NCBI GenBank assembly: GCA_949511625.1
Contig: CATFEX010000022.1
Location: 62,001-126,000, forward strand
Direction of reading: 5' to 3'
Source of the DNA: UBA11891 sp003533785
Lineage (GTDB): Bacteria > Bacteroidota > Bacteroidia > Flavobacteriales > Flavobacteriaceae
DNA: 64,000 nucleotides
Made by a program: the position numbers and the translations under genes. The notes below the pieces were generated by a model, which saw only the letters and a program-made list of their open reading frames with translations, was not told the origin of the DNA and searched no databases. This document shows, piece after piece, positions 44,561 through 52,513 of the stretch (position 1 is the first letter of the stretch; each line of letters opens with the position of its first letter).

Positions 44561-45558
44561 ATCCATACATCAATAACTAACTGTTTTAGGATAGCTTCTG
44601 GAGATGTACTTCCACCTCCAATGATCCCTTTACTTTTTAAATCGGCTTGATAAATCACTTGCAAGGCTTTGCTGCACTTTTTCAGGGAATAATGCGAAGC
44701 GGCCAGCTGGTACTCTTTGACGAAATAAGGTGAAACTCCTAAAACAGTTGCGGCCTGTTGTTTGTTCTCCAAAGCGTGATATTGCATGACGCGCTGAAAG
44801 TAACCAAACAGACTGCTAATGGTAAGTACAAGTGGGTATTGTTTTTGGTTTTGCGATAAATAATGTGTGATACGAAGTGACTGGCTAAAGTTCCGTTGAC
44901 CAATGGCCTTCTGTAATTCGAAATTATTGAATTCCTTGCTAATTCCAATATGATATTCAATGGATGAAGGGTCAATGATATCCCCCTCTGGAATAACAAA
45001 CTTCAACTTTTCCAGGGCTTTTTGAATTCGATGTAAATCAGCACCCAAATAATCTTGCAATACCCTAACCGCTTCAGGTGAAAGGGACACATCCAGAGCT
45101 TTTGCACGAGATTGAAGCCAGTTCCCAATTTGATTTTCATAAAGGGGTTTACTATCAAATACGACACCTACTTTTTGAGCAATTTTGTATAATTTTTTCC
45201 TTTTATCAAAGGCTTTATTCTTCCAACAAATCACTAAAACTGTTTGCCTTGAAGCTTGAGAGAGATACGCAGCCAATTCATCCAACTGTTTATCCATGTA
45301 TTGCGCTTCTTTAACAACAATCAATTGTTTTTCCGATACCATTGGGAATCGCTTTGCTGATTCAATTATCTGTGAAACCGAACTGTCTTTGCCGTACAAA
45401 ATAGTATGATCAAAAGCTGCAGCAGCTTCATCAACAAGGGCTTTGGTGAGAGAATCTACTATAGAATCAATAAAAAAGGCTTCGGTCCCAGACAACAAAT
45501 AGAAGGGAGCGATTTTTTTTGCACTGATTTGTTTTAAAAGGCCTTGGTAATCCTGCAT
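44557..45558 (-). CDS. holA: DNA polymerase III, delta subunit
   Basis: The delta subunit opens the sliding clamp in the clamp-loader complex. The 333-residue protein has the HolA N-terminus (PFYLLSGTEAFFIDSIVDSL), the AAA+-like domain without a Walker A and the C-terminal collar helix region. It converges on the fused E1 with a four-base overlap of stops. It is divergent from the HSDR_N-type gene: the two start codons are separated by only 26 bases. Confidence 0.92.
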   Translation of the reverse strand: MQDYQGLLKQISAKKIAPFYLLSGTEAFFIDSIVDSLTKALVDEAAAAFDHTILYGKDSSVSQIIESAKRFPMVSEKQLIVVKEAQYMDKQLDELAAYLSQASRQTVLVICWKNKAFDKRKKLYKIAQKVGVVFDSKPLYENQIGNWLQSRAKALDVSLSPEAVRVLQDYLGADLHRIQKALEKLKFVIPEGDIIDPSSIEYHIGISKEFNNFELQKAIGQRNFSQSLRITHYLSQNQKQYPLVLTISSLFGYFQRVMQYHALENKQQAATVLGVSPYFVKEYQLAASHYSLKKCSKALQVIYQADLKSKGIIGGGSTSPEAILKQLVIDVWI

Positions 45559-45572
45559 CTGAAAAAATATTG

Positions 45573-45580
45573 CACTTTTG
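45573..45580 (+). promoter_or_regulatory. Near-consensus -7 box of the HSDR_N gene
   Basis: CACTTTTG differs from TAnnTTTG by one base and ends four bases before the ATG at 45585. It sits in the 26-base gap shared with holA, whose own start has TATTTTTT (minus strand, 45562-45569) three bases upstream. Confidence 0.4.
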
Positions 45581-45584
45581 TGGT

Positions 45585-46037
45585 ATGATTCAACTGAATT
45601 TTCCCACGTATAAATTCAAACTTAAAAATAGGGAAAATAAACCCTTGGTATGGGATCCTGTTCGAAAAAAATGGGTGGTATTACAGCCCGAAGAATGGGT
45701 TAGACAACATTGTATTGCTTTTTTACTAGAAGATAAAAAATATCCTCTGGAACTTATCAATGTTGAAAAAAAAATTCAGCTTAATGGGCGTTCAAAACGG
45801 TATGACATCATCGTATTCCGACCCACTGGGAAACCTCACATCTTAATTGAATGTAAAGCTCCCACTGTATCCATAACCCAAAAAAGTTTTGACCAAATCG
45901 CACAATATAATATGGCTTTGAATAGTACGTATTTAATGGTTACCAATGGGATGGATCATTATTTTTGTCAAATAGATGCTGCGCAGACAAAATATCAGTT
46001 TTTAAAAAGCCTGCCCGTATTTAAACCATCTGAATGA
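45585..46037 (+). CDS. HSDR_N-type (type I restriction R subunit N-terminal-like) protein
   Basis: The 150-residue protein resembles the isolated nuclease-fold N-terminus of HsdR. A D/E-x-K centre is visible (LIECKAP), preceded by KRYDIIVF. It lacks helicase and translocase domains, and no hsdM or hsdS is nearby, so it is not a restriction system. Such stand-alone proteins beside holA are common in Bacteroidota and have no known role. The ATG at 45585 is used; the longer frame starts with TTG. It overlaps the glycosyltransferase gene by four bases. Confidence 0.8.
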   Translation: MIQLNFPTYKFKLKNRENKPLVWDPVRKKWVVLQPEEWVRQHCIAFLLEDKKYPLELINVEKKIQLNGRSKRYDIIVFRPTGKPHILIECKAPTVSITQKSFDQIAQYNMALNSTYLMVTNGMDHYFCQIDAAQTKYQFLKSLPVFKPSE

Positions 46038-47020
46038 TGACTTTAGCGGTTGTTTTATTGAATTGGAATGGAGAAAAATGGTTGCGTAAATTTCTTCCCA
46101 ATACTCTTGCCTGTTCTGTGGAAGCCGAAGTTTGTGTTATAGACAATGGCTCCACTGATAATTCAATAGATTATATTCGTCAGTTTCCAGAAGTCACCCT
46201 CATAACGCTAGAGAAAAATAAAGGCTATGCCGGTGGGTACAATGAAGGACTCAGTCATATCAAGGCAGACTTGTATTGTCTCTTAAATACAGATGTAGAA
46301 GTCACCCCAAACTGGATACCCCCACTTATGACCCTATTTCAATCCAATTCAAACATTGCTATTGCCCAACCCCATTTGCTTGATTATAACCGTAGAACGC
46401 ATTTTGAATATGCGGGAGCAGCAGGAGGGTATCTAGATGCCCTTGGATACCCATACTGCCGGGGGCGGATATTCAATCATTTGGAAGCAGATAAGGGGCA
46501 ATATGATAAACCAGTTGGGGTAGCTTGGGCGAGTGGTGCATGTTTCTTTATTCGCAGAGAAATTTTCGAATCACTCGGGGGCTTTGACGATTCCTTTTTT
46601 GCTCATCAAGAGGAGATTGATTTGTGCTGGCGTGCGCGAAATGATAGCCATCTCATTTTTGCTACTGGTGCTTCTAAAGTATACCATGTTGGAGCGGGAA
46701 CGCTTTCCCACAGCCCTTACAAGCAATATTTAAATTATAGAAACTCCCTTTTCCTACTCATCAAAAATCTTCCGTCATACTTGTTATTTCCAAGACTTCT
46801 CTTGCGTATGCTATTGGATGGAGTCGCTGGGCTTGTTCATCTTTCCAAAGGAGAATTTCAATTAACAGGATCAATTCTTACCGCCCATTTTCATTTTTAT
46901 AAACGGTTTTATTATTATTTCAAACAACGTAGAAATAATAATATAAAAAATTATAATCACACCTATTCAATTGTGATACAGTATTTTATTAAAAAAAACA
47001 AAAAGTTTAATCAACTGTAA
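46034..47020 (+). CDS. Family 2 glycosyltransferase
   Basis: The 328-residue GT2 protein starts with the GT-A core VVLLNWNGEKWL, VIDNGSTDNS and LLNTDVEV (the DxD-like motif). QEEIDLCWRARN follows as the acceptor-side motif. The C-terminus has hydrophobic segments (about 225-275) that may bind the membrane. It resembles rhamnosyltransferases of cell-surface polysaccharide synthesis, but donor and acceptor are unknown. It overlaps the HSDR_N gene by four bases, the only hint of a shared transcript. Confidence 0.88.
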   Translation: MMTLAVVLLNWNGEKWLRKFLPNTLACSVEAEVCVIDNGSTDNSIDYIRQFPEVTLITLEKNKGYAGGYNEGLSHIKADLYCLLNTDVEVTPNWIPPLMTLFQSNSNIAIAQPHLLDYNRRTHFEYAGAAGGYLDALGYPYCRGRIFNHLEADKGQYDKPVGVAWASGACFFIRREIFESLGGFDDSFFAHQEEIDLCWRARNDSHLIFATGASKVYHVGAGTLSHSPYKQYLNYRNSLFLLIKNLPSYLLFPRLLLRMLLDGVAGLVHLSKGEFQLTGSILTAHFHFYKRFYYYFKQRRNNNIKNYNHTYSIVIQYFIKKNKKFNQL

Positions 47021-47040
47021 ATATATCGCTGATAAAACAG

Positions 47041-47048
47041 TAATTTTG
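47041..47048 (+). promoter_or_regulatory. -7 promoter box of the OmpA-family gene
   Basis: TAATTTTG matches the -7 consensus and lies 27 bases before the ATG at 47076. The expected 5' UTR is about 20 bases. No clear -33 element. Confidence 0.5.
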
Positions 47049-47075
47049 ATTTCTCAAAACTTAATTACAACCACA

Positions 47076-47930
47076 ATGAAAAAACAATTACCTCTTTTGC
47101 TAGTAGTTGCTGTACTCATGGCCTCCTGTGTTTCGCAAAAAAAATTCACCGAGCTAGAACAACTACAACAAGAAACAAAAAACATGCTCGACAGTGCCAC
47201 AGTGAAGCTCAACACTTGTAATGACGAAAAAGCGGCTGCTGAGGCTACATTAGCTTCTCTTCAAGAGCGGGTAGCTTTCCTCAAAGCCAACAATCAAGAT
47301 TTGATAAATAACATTGGAAACCTAACCACGCTTTCCCAAAAAGGAGCAGAAAACTTAGAGAAATCTTTAGAAAGCATGAAAGAAAAGGACGTTCGAATCC
47401 AAACCATGCAAGAAGCTGTTACTCGAAAAGACTCTGTCACACTCGCATTGGTCACCTCTTTGAAAGGTGTTTTGGGTAATTTGAATGATGATGATATAGA
47501 AGTTAATGTTGAAAAAGGAGTCGTTTATGTCTCGATTTCTGATAAACTTTTATTTAGAAGCGGTAGCTATACAGTGACAAAACGTGCCAAAGAAGTCCTT
47601 GGGAAAGTTGCTCAAGTAGTGAATGATAAGCCAGAGATTGAATTCATGGTTGAAGGACATACTGATAATGTTCCAATCAAGAAAGAAGGTATCGAGGACA
47701 ATTGGGATTTAAGTGTAAAACGAGCCACAGCGGTTGTACGGATCCTTCAAAACGATTTCAATGTATCTCCTGAACGCATGACTGCATCCGGACGTAGCTC
47801 ATACATTCCCTTGTACGATAACAATACCGCTCAAAACAGAGCAAAAAATAGAAGAACACGCATTGTTGTTCTTCCAAAATTGGATCAGTTTTATGATTTG
47901 ATTAATCAAGGCATGCAAGCGGCAAACTAA
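47076..47930 (+). CDS. OmpA family lipoprotein with coiled coil
   Basis: The protein starts at the ATG at 47076 with a lipobox (VLMASC). A coiled coil (about residues 20-125) follows. The C-terminal OmpA/MotB domain (about 145-280) carries the peptidoglycan-binding signature VEGHTDNVP and NRAKNRRTRI. It would link the outer membrane to peptidoglycan. It is monocistronic and followed by a strong terminator at 47955-47980. Confidence 0.92.
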   Translation: MKKQLPLLLVVAVLMASCVSQKKFTELEQLQQETKNMLDSATVKLNTCNDEKAAAEATLASLQERVAFLKANNQDLINNIGNLTTLSQKGAENLEKSLESMKEKDVRIQTMQEAVTRKDSVTLALVTSLKGVLGNLNDDDIEVNVEKGVVYVSISDKLLFRSGSYTVTKRAKEVLGKVAQVVNDKPEIEFMVEGHTDNVPIKKEGIEDNWDLSVKRATAVVRILQNDFNVSPERMTASGRSSYIPLYDNNTAQNRAKNRRTRIVVLPKLDQFYDLINQGMQAAN

Positions 47931-47954
47931 AGAATTGTTTCTTATTTTTAAAAG

Positions 47955-47980
47955 CGCCCTTCCTTGAGGGGCGTTTTTTT
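47955..47980. terminator. Bidirectional Rho-independent terminator
   Basis: An eight-base-pair stem with one G-U pair (47955-47962 with 47966-47973, loop CTT) is followed by seven T on the plus strand and preceded by an A run (47950-47953) that gives T on the minus strand. It serves the OmpA gene and probably the convergent TsaC/Sua5 gene, whose stop lies inside it. Confidence 0.8.
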
Positions 47981-48599
47981 ATACTACATCCGAAGACCCT
48001 TTCCCTTTCCTAAGAACTTTGAAAGGAACTATACTCAAATCGATAACCGTTGAAGGTTGATTACCGCCATATCCCATTTCAACCATATAATCGATAGAAT
48101 CACACCACATTTCGTAGATAGCATTTGGATTGGTTTCATAAGCCACCACAGCATCCTCATGGTGAATAGAAGTAGTAATCAATGGGGCTGATAGTTTTTC
48201 CAATAAATGATTAATAAATGAAAACGCAACGATTCGTATGCCAATACGTTTACGTTTATCAAAGGGTTTTGGAAGTTTTTTTACGGCAGGCAGCAAGAAA
48301 GTATAGGGTCCTGGCAAGCATTTGTTTAAAAGTTTGAAAGTCGGAGTATCAATAGGCTTTACATAGGCAGACAAATCAGATATATCTTTAAACAAAAAAC
48401 TAAATCTTGACTTCTCCATTTTAATCCCTTTCAGCTTGGCCAAACGAGCAATTGCCTTGGGCTGGTTGGAAAGACAACCCATGGCATAGACCGTATCGGT
48501 TGGATATATTATCACACCCCCATTTTCTAAAACTTCGACGACTTCATCAACATGTTTAGGGTTTATGTTCCCCTGTTGAATGGAACGAAGTGGAACCAT
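47979..48599 (-). CDS. L-threonylcarbamoyladenylate synthase-type protein (Sua5/YciO/YrdC)
   Basis: The 206-residue protein has the YrdC fold: YPTDTVYAMGC near residue 33, KSRFSFLF near 62, PGPYTFLLPA and an STVID motif near the C-terminus. The family makes threonylcarbamoyl-AMP for t6A tRNA modification, although YciO members are less clear. The single-domain length and motif variants fit a YciO-type protein. Its start overlaps the uvrD stop (ATGA). The stop overlaps the terminator. Confidence 0.85.
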   Translation of the reverse strand: MVPLRSIQQGNINPKHVDEVVEVLENGGVIIYPTDTVYAMGCLSNQPKAIARLAKLKGIKMEKSRFSFLFKDISDLSAYVKPIDTPTFKLLNKCLPGPYTFLLPAVKKLPKPFDKRKRIGIRIVAFSFINHLLEKLSAPLITTSIHHEDAVVAYETNPNAIYEMWCDSIDYMVEMGYGGNQPSTVIDLSIVPFKVLRKGKGSSDVV

Positions 48600-50932
48600 C
48601 AGGAAAGAATTTGAAGTTTGGCAAAGCGCAAGAGCAGATTTTTTTCACCATGAGGTTTAGGAAAAAGGATCATCGCTTTTTTGTCGCTCCCCTGCCCTTC
48701 AAGGGACTGTACCGTTCCATTACCAAAACGGCTATGGGCTACACGCATGCCAACCGTTAATGACAATATTTCTTGCGATGAAGCTGCTGAAATCGATTTT
48801 TGAGCAGTAATTCTTCTTAGTTTTCCCAATTGTCCTGCGGAGGGCTGGGTGTTAAGTTTCACTCCTCTGGGCGCCGATTTAGCAGGTGTTTTGGTAGTAT
48901 TTGAGTCTCCGAAAATAGACGGGTCCAATAATGGTTTAAAAGCATAAGTATCTTTGGGAAGGTCTATTTCTACGTATCGATCTTCAATCTCTTCTATAAA
49001 CCGACTGGGTTCTGCATCGATTAATTTCCCCCATCGATATCGACTAAGTGTATAGGTTAGAAAGGCCCGTTCTTTGGCACGGGTGAGAGCCACATAAAAT
49101 AATCGGCGCTCTTCTTCCAATTCAGCTCGGGTATTCATACTCATGGCTGAGGGAAATAAATCTTCTTCCATGCCAACGATATAGACAAAGGGAAATTCCA
49201 ACCCTTTGGCAAGGTGAATGGTCATTAAAGCGACTCGATCAATATCAGATTCATTCTCCTTATCAAAATCTGTAGCAAGGGCTACATCCTCCAAAAATTC
49301 TATTAGGTCACCCTTGGAATCTACCAATTCTTTTTGTCCTTCCGTAAAATCCCGAATCCCATTCAGTAATTCTTCAATATTTTCTATTCGCGCCACACCC
49401 TCAGGGGTGCCATCTTTTTTCAATTCTGTAACCAAACCCGCTTTTTTGGTGACCAAATCTGCAATTTCAAAGGCATTTAACTTTTCATTTTCAATCTGTA
49501 ATGCCTCAATAAGTCGGACAAAATTACTCAGTTTTGTCAAAGTTCCCCCGTTGACTGGTAATTGAAATTCGTTGGCCTTTTGTAACAATTCAAAAATAGA
49601 TACTCCGTGCTGTTTAGCGCCTACAAGCAGCTTGTCCAGAGTCGTTTGTCCAATACCCCTGGACGGGTAATTAATGATTCGCTTGAGGCTTTCTTCATCT
49701 TTAGGATTGACAATCACTCGTAAATAGGCCAAAACATCTTTAATCTCTTTTCTTTGATAAAAGGATAACCCCCCGAAAATTCGATAGGGAATATCACGTT
49801 TTCTCAAAGCATCTTCCATCGCTCGTGACTGAGCATTGGTGCGGTAGAGAATGGCAAAATCACTGTTTTTACGATGCTCTTGTATTTTTGTATCAAAGAT
49901 GGACGCGGCTACAGCTCTTCCTTCTTCAGCATCTGTGGGAAGTCGTTGTACTTTAATCTTAGCCCCATCATCATTAGAAGTCCATACCTCTTTGTCTATT
50001 TTATTTTTATTGTGTGCAATAATTGAATTTGCAGCTTCAACTATGGTTTTAGTAGATCGGTAATTTTGCTCCAGTCGATAAAGAGCTACATCGTCATAAT
50101 CCTTCTGAAAGTTTAATATATTATTGATATTCGCCCCTCGAAAAGCATAAATACTTTGTGCATCATCCCCTACCACACAGATGTTCTGAAACTTATCTGA
50201 TAAAGCACGAACAATTAAATACTGAGAATGATTAGTGTCTTGATACTCATCAACCATTAAATAACGAAATCGGTCTTGGTATTTGGCCAAAACATCTGGA
50301 AAACGATTGAGGAGCTCGTTAGTTCGCAGAAGCAAATCATCAAAGTCCATCGCGCCCGCCTTAAAGCATCTATCCACATACTCCTTATATATTTCACCCA
50401 TTTTTGGACGCTTGGCAAGGACATCTGATTCTTGTAAATCTGGGTTTTTATAGTAGGCATTAACGGTAATCAAACTATTTTTGAAAGAGGATATGCGGTT
50501 GCGAACTTGCTTGTATTTGTAGATATCTTTATCAAGCCCAGTTTCCTTAATGATGGAGGCAATTAGTCGATCTGAATCTTGGGTGTCATATATGGTGAAA
50601 TTACTTGGAAAGCCCAATTTATCAGCTTCTGCACGAAGCAAACGGGCAAAAACGGAGTGGAAAGTACCCATCCAAAGATTTTTTGCTTCGCTCTCCCCTA
50701 CCAAATCAGCAATCCGCCCTTTCATTTCACGAGCAGCTTTATTTGTAAATGTGAGTGCCAAAATTGAAAAGGCATCTACCCCTTGCTGCATCAAATAAGC
50801 AATTCGATAGGTCAAAACACGTGTTTTTCCCGAACCAGCTCCAGCAATTACAATCAATGGGCCTTCTCTATGTAAGACAGGCTTAAGCTGTGCTTCATTG
50901 AGCTCATTGAGATAGTTTGCTTCCTCTTTCAT
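48599..50932 (-). CDS. uvrD: UvrD/PcrA-type 3'-5' DNA helicase
   Basis: This SF1 helicase unwinds DNA in repair and replication-conflict resolution. The 777-residue protein has motif I GAGSGKT, Ia LTFTNKAA, motif II (DEYQDTN), motif III GDDAQSIYAFRGA, motif IV YRTNAQSRAMED, motif V TIHLAKGLEF and motif VI VALTRAKE. The C-terminal region ends with a Tudor-like domain (VAHSRFGNGTVQSLEGQG). A near-consensus -7 box (TATTTTTA) ends four bases before the ATG. It is coupled to the TsaC/Sua5 gene. Confidence 0.95.
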   Translation of the reverse strand: MKEEANYLNELNEAQLKPVLHREGPLIVIAGAGSGKTRVLTYRIAYLMQQGVDAFSILALTFTNKAAREMKGRIADLVGESEAKNLWMGTFHSVFARLLRAEADKLGFPSNFTIYDTQDSDRLIASIIKETGLDKDIYKYKQVRNRISSFKNSLITVNAYYKNPDLQESDVLAKRPKMGEIYKEYVDRCFKAGAMDFDDLLLRTNELLNRFPDVLAKYQDRFRYLMVDEYQDTNHSQYLIVRALSDKFQNICVVGDDAQSIYAFRGANINNILNFQKDYDDVALYRLEQNYRSTKTIVEAANSIIAHNKNKIDKEVWTSNDDGAKIKVQRLPTDAEEGRAVAASIFDTKIQEHRKNSDFAILYRTNAQSRAMEDALRKRDIPYRIFGGLSFYQRKEIKDVLAYLRVIVNPKDEESLKRIINYPSRGIGQTTLDKLLVGAKQHGVSIFELLQKANEFQLPVNGGTLTKLSNFVRLIEALQIENEKLNAFEIADLVTKKAGLVTELKKDGTPEGVARIENIEELLNGIRDFTEGQKELVDSKGDLIEFLEDVALATDFDKENESDIDRVALMTIHLAKGLEFPFVYIVGMEEDLFPSAMSMNTRAELEEERRLFYVALTRAKERAFLTYTLSRYRWGKLIDAEPSRFIEEIEDRYVEIDLPKDTYAFKPLLDPSIFGDSNTTKTPAKSAPRGVKLNTQPSAGQLGKLRRITAQKSISAASSQEILSLTVGMRVAHSRFGNGTVQSLEGQGSDKKAMILFPKPHGEKNLLLRFAKLQILS

Positions 50933-51020
50933 GGTTTAAAAATAAAGGAATAAACCGTCCTCCCTATCCCTGTACAACTATAATTATAAACATCTTATAT
51001 TAGTGATCTCAAAAAAAATT

Positions 51021-52292
51021 ATGAATCGTTTTATTCCATTATTTCTCCTCATAACAGTGAGTAATCTTACTGCTCAAAATTCTAAAAAGGATTACCAGAG
51101 ACTGGAGTCCAAAGTCATTGAATGGCGCCATGATTTGCATCAACATCCTGAACTTTCGAACCGTGAATTTCGAACAGCAGAGAAAGTAGCCAAGCATCTA
51201 AAATCTCTTGGAATGGAAGTACAGACGGGTGTCGCCAATACAGGAGTCGTTGGCTTGTTAAAAGGAAAAAAACCGGGGAAAACTCTTGCCCTTCGCGCCG
51301 ATATGGATGGGCTTCCAGTGAAAGAAAGAAATGATCTTCCCTATCGATCCAAAGCTATTGGGAAGTTTATGGGAAATGAAGTCCCTGTTATGCACGCATG
51401 CGGGCACGATACGCATGTTGCTATACTTATGGGAGCAGCGGAATACTTAGCCAAAAACAATAATTTTGCAGGTAATATTAAATTTATTTTTCAACCGGCG
51501 GAGGAGGGCCCCCCTCCCGGAGAGAAAGGAGGCGCGTCTTTGATGATTGAAGAGGGGGTTTTGGACAATCCGAAGGTCGATGCTATTGTAGGCCTACATA
51601 TCAAATCTGAATATCGCGTCGGTGAAATTGTTTATAAACCCCGTGGATTTATGGCCGCATCCCAACGTTTTGTTATCGATATCAAAGGAAAACAATCCCA
51701 TGGATCAACTCCTTGGCAAGGAGTTGATCCTATAATGATTGGAACAAAAATTATCGATGGAATACAAACCATTGTTAGCAGAAATCTTGAATTAACTAAA
51801 GAAGGTGCTGTCATTTCGGTAGGGTCATTTCATTCAGGAGTACGATTTAATATTATTCCAGAAAGTGCCCAAATAATTGGAACCATCAGAACATTGGACC
51901 GTGATATGAAGGAACAAATCCGGGATAGAATGACTCAGCTGGTCCCTACCATAGCCAAAGCGTATGGTGGAGAAGCGGTTATCTCTATAGTAGATGGTGC
52001 CGATATCACTTTCAATGATCCCGAGTTAACAAAGCAATTGGTGCCCAGTTTAAAAAGAGTCCTCTCAGAAGACAAAGTCTACCAAATCAAAGCAATTACA
52101 GGAGCAGAAGACTTTTCCTATTTTCAGAATGAAATTCCCGGTTTCTTCTTTTTCTTAGGAGGGACCAGTCTTGCCACACCAGCAAATGAAATTCCATCGC
52201 ATCATACTCCTGATTTTATTGCAGAAGATGATGCTTTGATTATTGGGGTTAAAGCCATAAGTCAAATTGCTATCGATTTTCTTCGCAACTAA
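51021..52292 (+). CDS. Secreted M20-family amidohydrolase/peptidase
   Basis: The ATG at 51021 gives a signal peptide ending LTAQ; a GTG 18 bases upstream is a weaker choice. The M20D-type enzyme hydrolyses N-acyl amino acids or peptides. Visible motifs include WRHDLHQHPELSN, LRADMDGLPV, HACGHDTHVA and FQPAEEGPPPG. The dimerisation domain contains HGSTPWQGVDP, and the C-terminal TGAEDFSYF is present. All metal ligands of the di-zinc site seem present. It is divergent from uvrD. A TATATTAG at 50996-51003 may be its -7 box. Confidence 0.9.
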   Translation: MNRFIPLFLLITVSNLTAQNSKKDYQRLESKVIEWRHDLHQHPELSNREFRTAEKVAKHLKSLGMEVQTGVANTGVVGLLKGKKPGKTLALRADMDGLPVKERNDLPYRSKAIGKFMGNEVPVMHACGHDTHVAILMGAAEYLAKNNNFAGNIKFIFQPAEEGPPPGEKGGASLMIEEGVLDNPKVDAIVGLHIKSEYRVGEIVYKPRGFMAASQRFVIDIKGKQSHGSTPWQGVDPIMIGTKIIDGIQTIVSRNLELTKEGAVISVGSFHSGVRFNIIPESAQIIGTIRTLDRDMKEQIRDRMTQLVPTIAKAYGGEAVISIVDGADITFNDPELTKQLVPSLKRVLSEDKVYQIKAITGAEDFSYFQNEIPGFFFFLGGTSLATPANEIPSHHTPDFIAEDDALIIGVKAISQIAIDFLRN

Positions 52293-52513
52293 TTTTAGGG
52301 GGTAAAATTAACCTATTGATTTCTTTGTTTCTAAATGTTTTTTATGCAAAATATAACTTGAATATAAAATTCAATTGCCTTAATTAATAAATTGTAATAC
52401 AGTTATTTGTATTATTATAATAATCTGTTAATTCAAGTTTTTTTTCACACTACCAACAAACGAGCAAAAGAATTTTCAAACGAATTCTCGATTGTATAAA
52501 GTATCTTGTAACT
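52293..52513. other. AT-rich intergenic region with two small inverted repeats
   Basis: This 221-base gap before recG holds TTGAAT/ATTCAA (52358-52363 and 52369-52374) and TAATACA/TGTATTA (52395-52401 and 52408-52414). No ORF or terminator-like T run was found. A TATCTTG ends five bases before the recG GTG and may be a degenerate -7 box. Confidence 0.4.

Noticed and set aside
45585..46037. Possible type I restriction system
   Set aside because: Only the HsdR N-terminal-like domain is present, with no helicase, hsdM or hsdS nearby.
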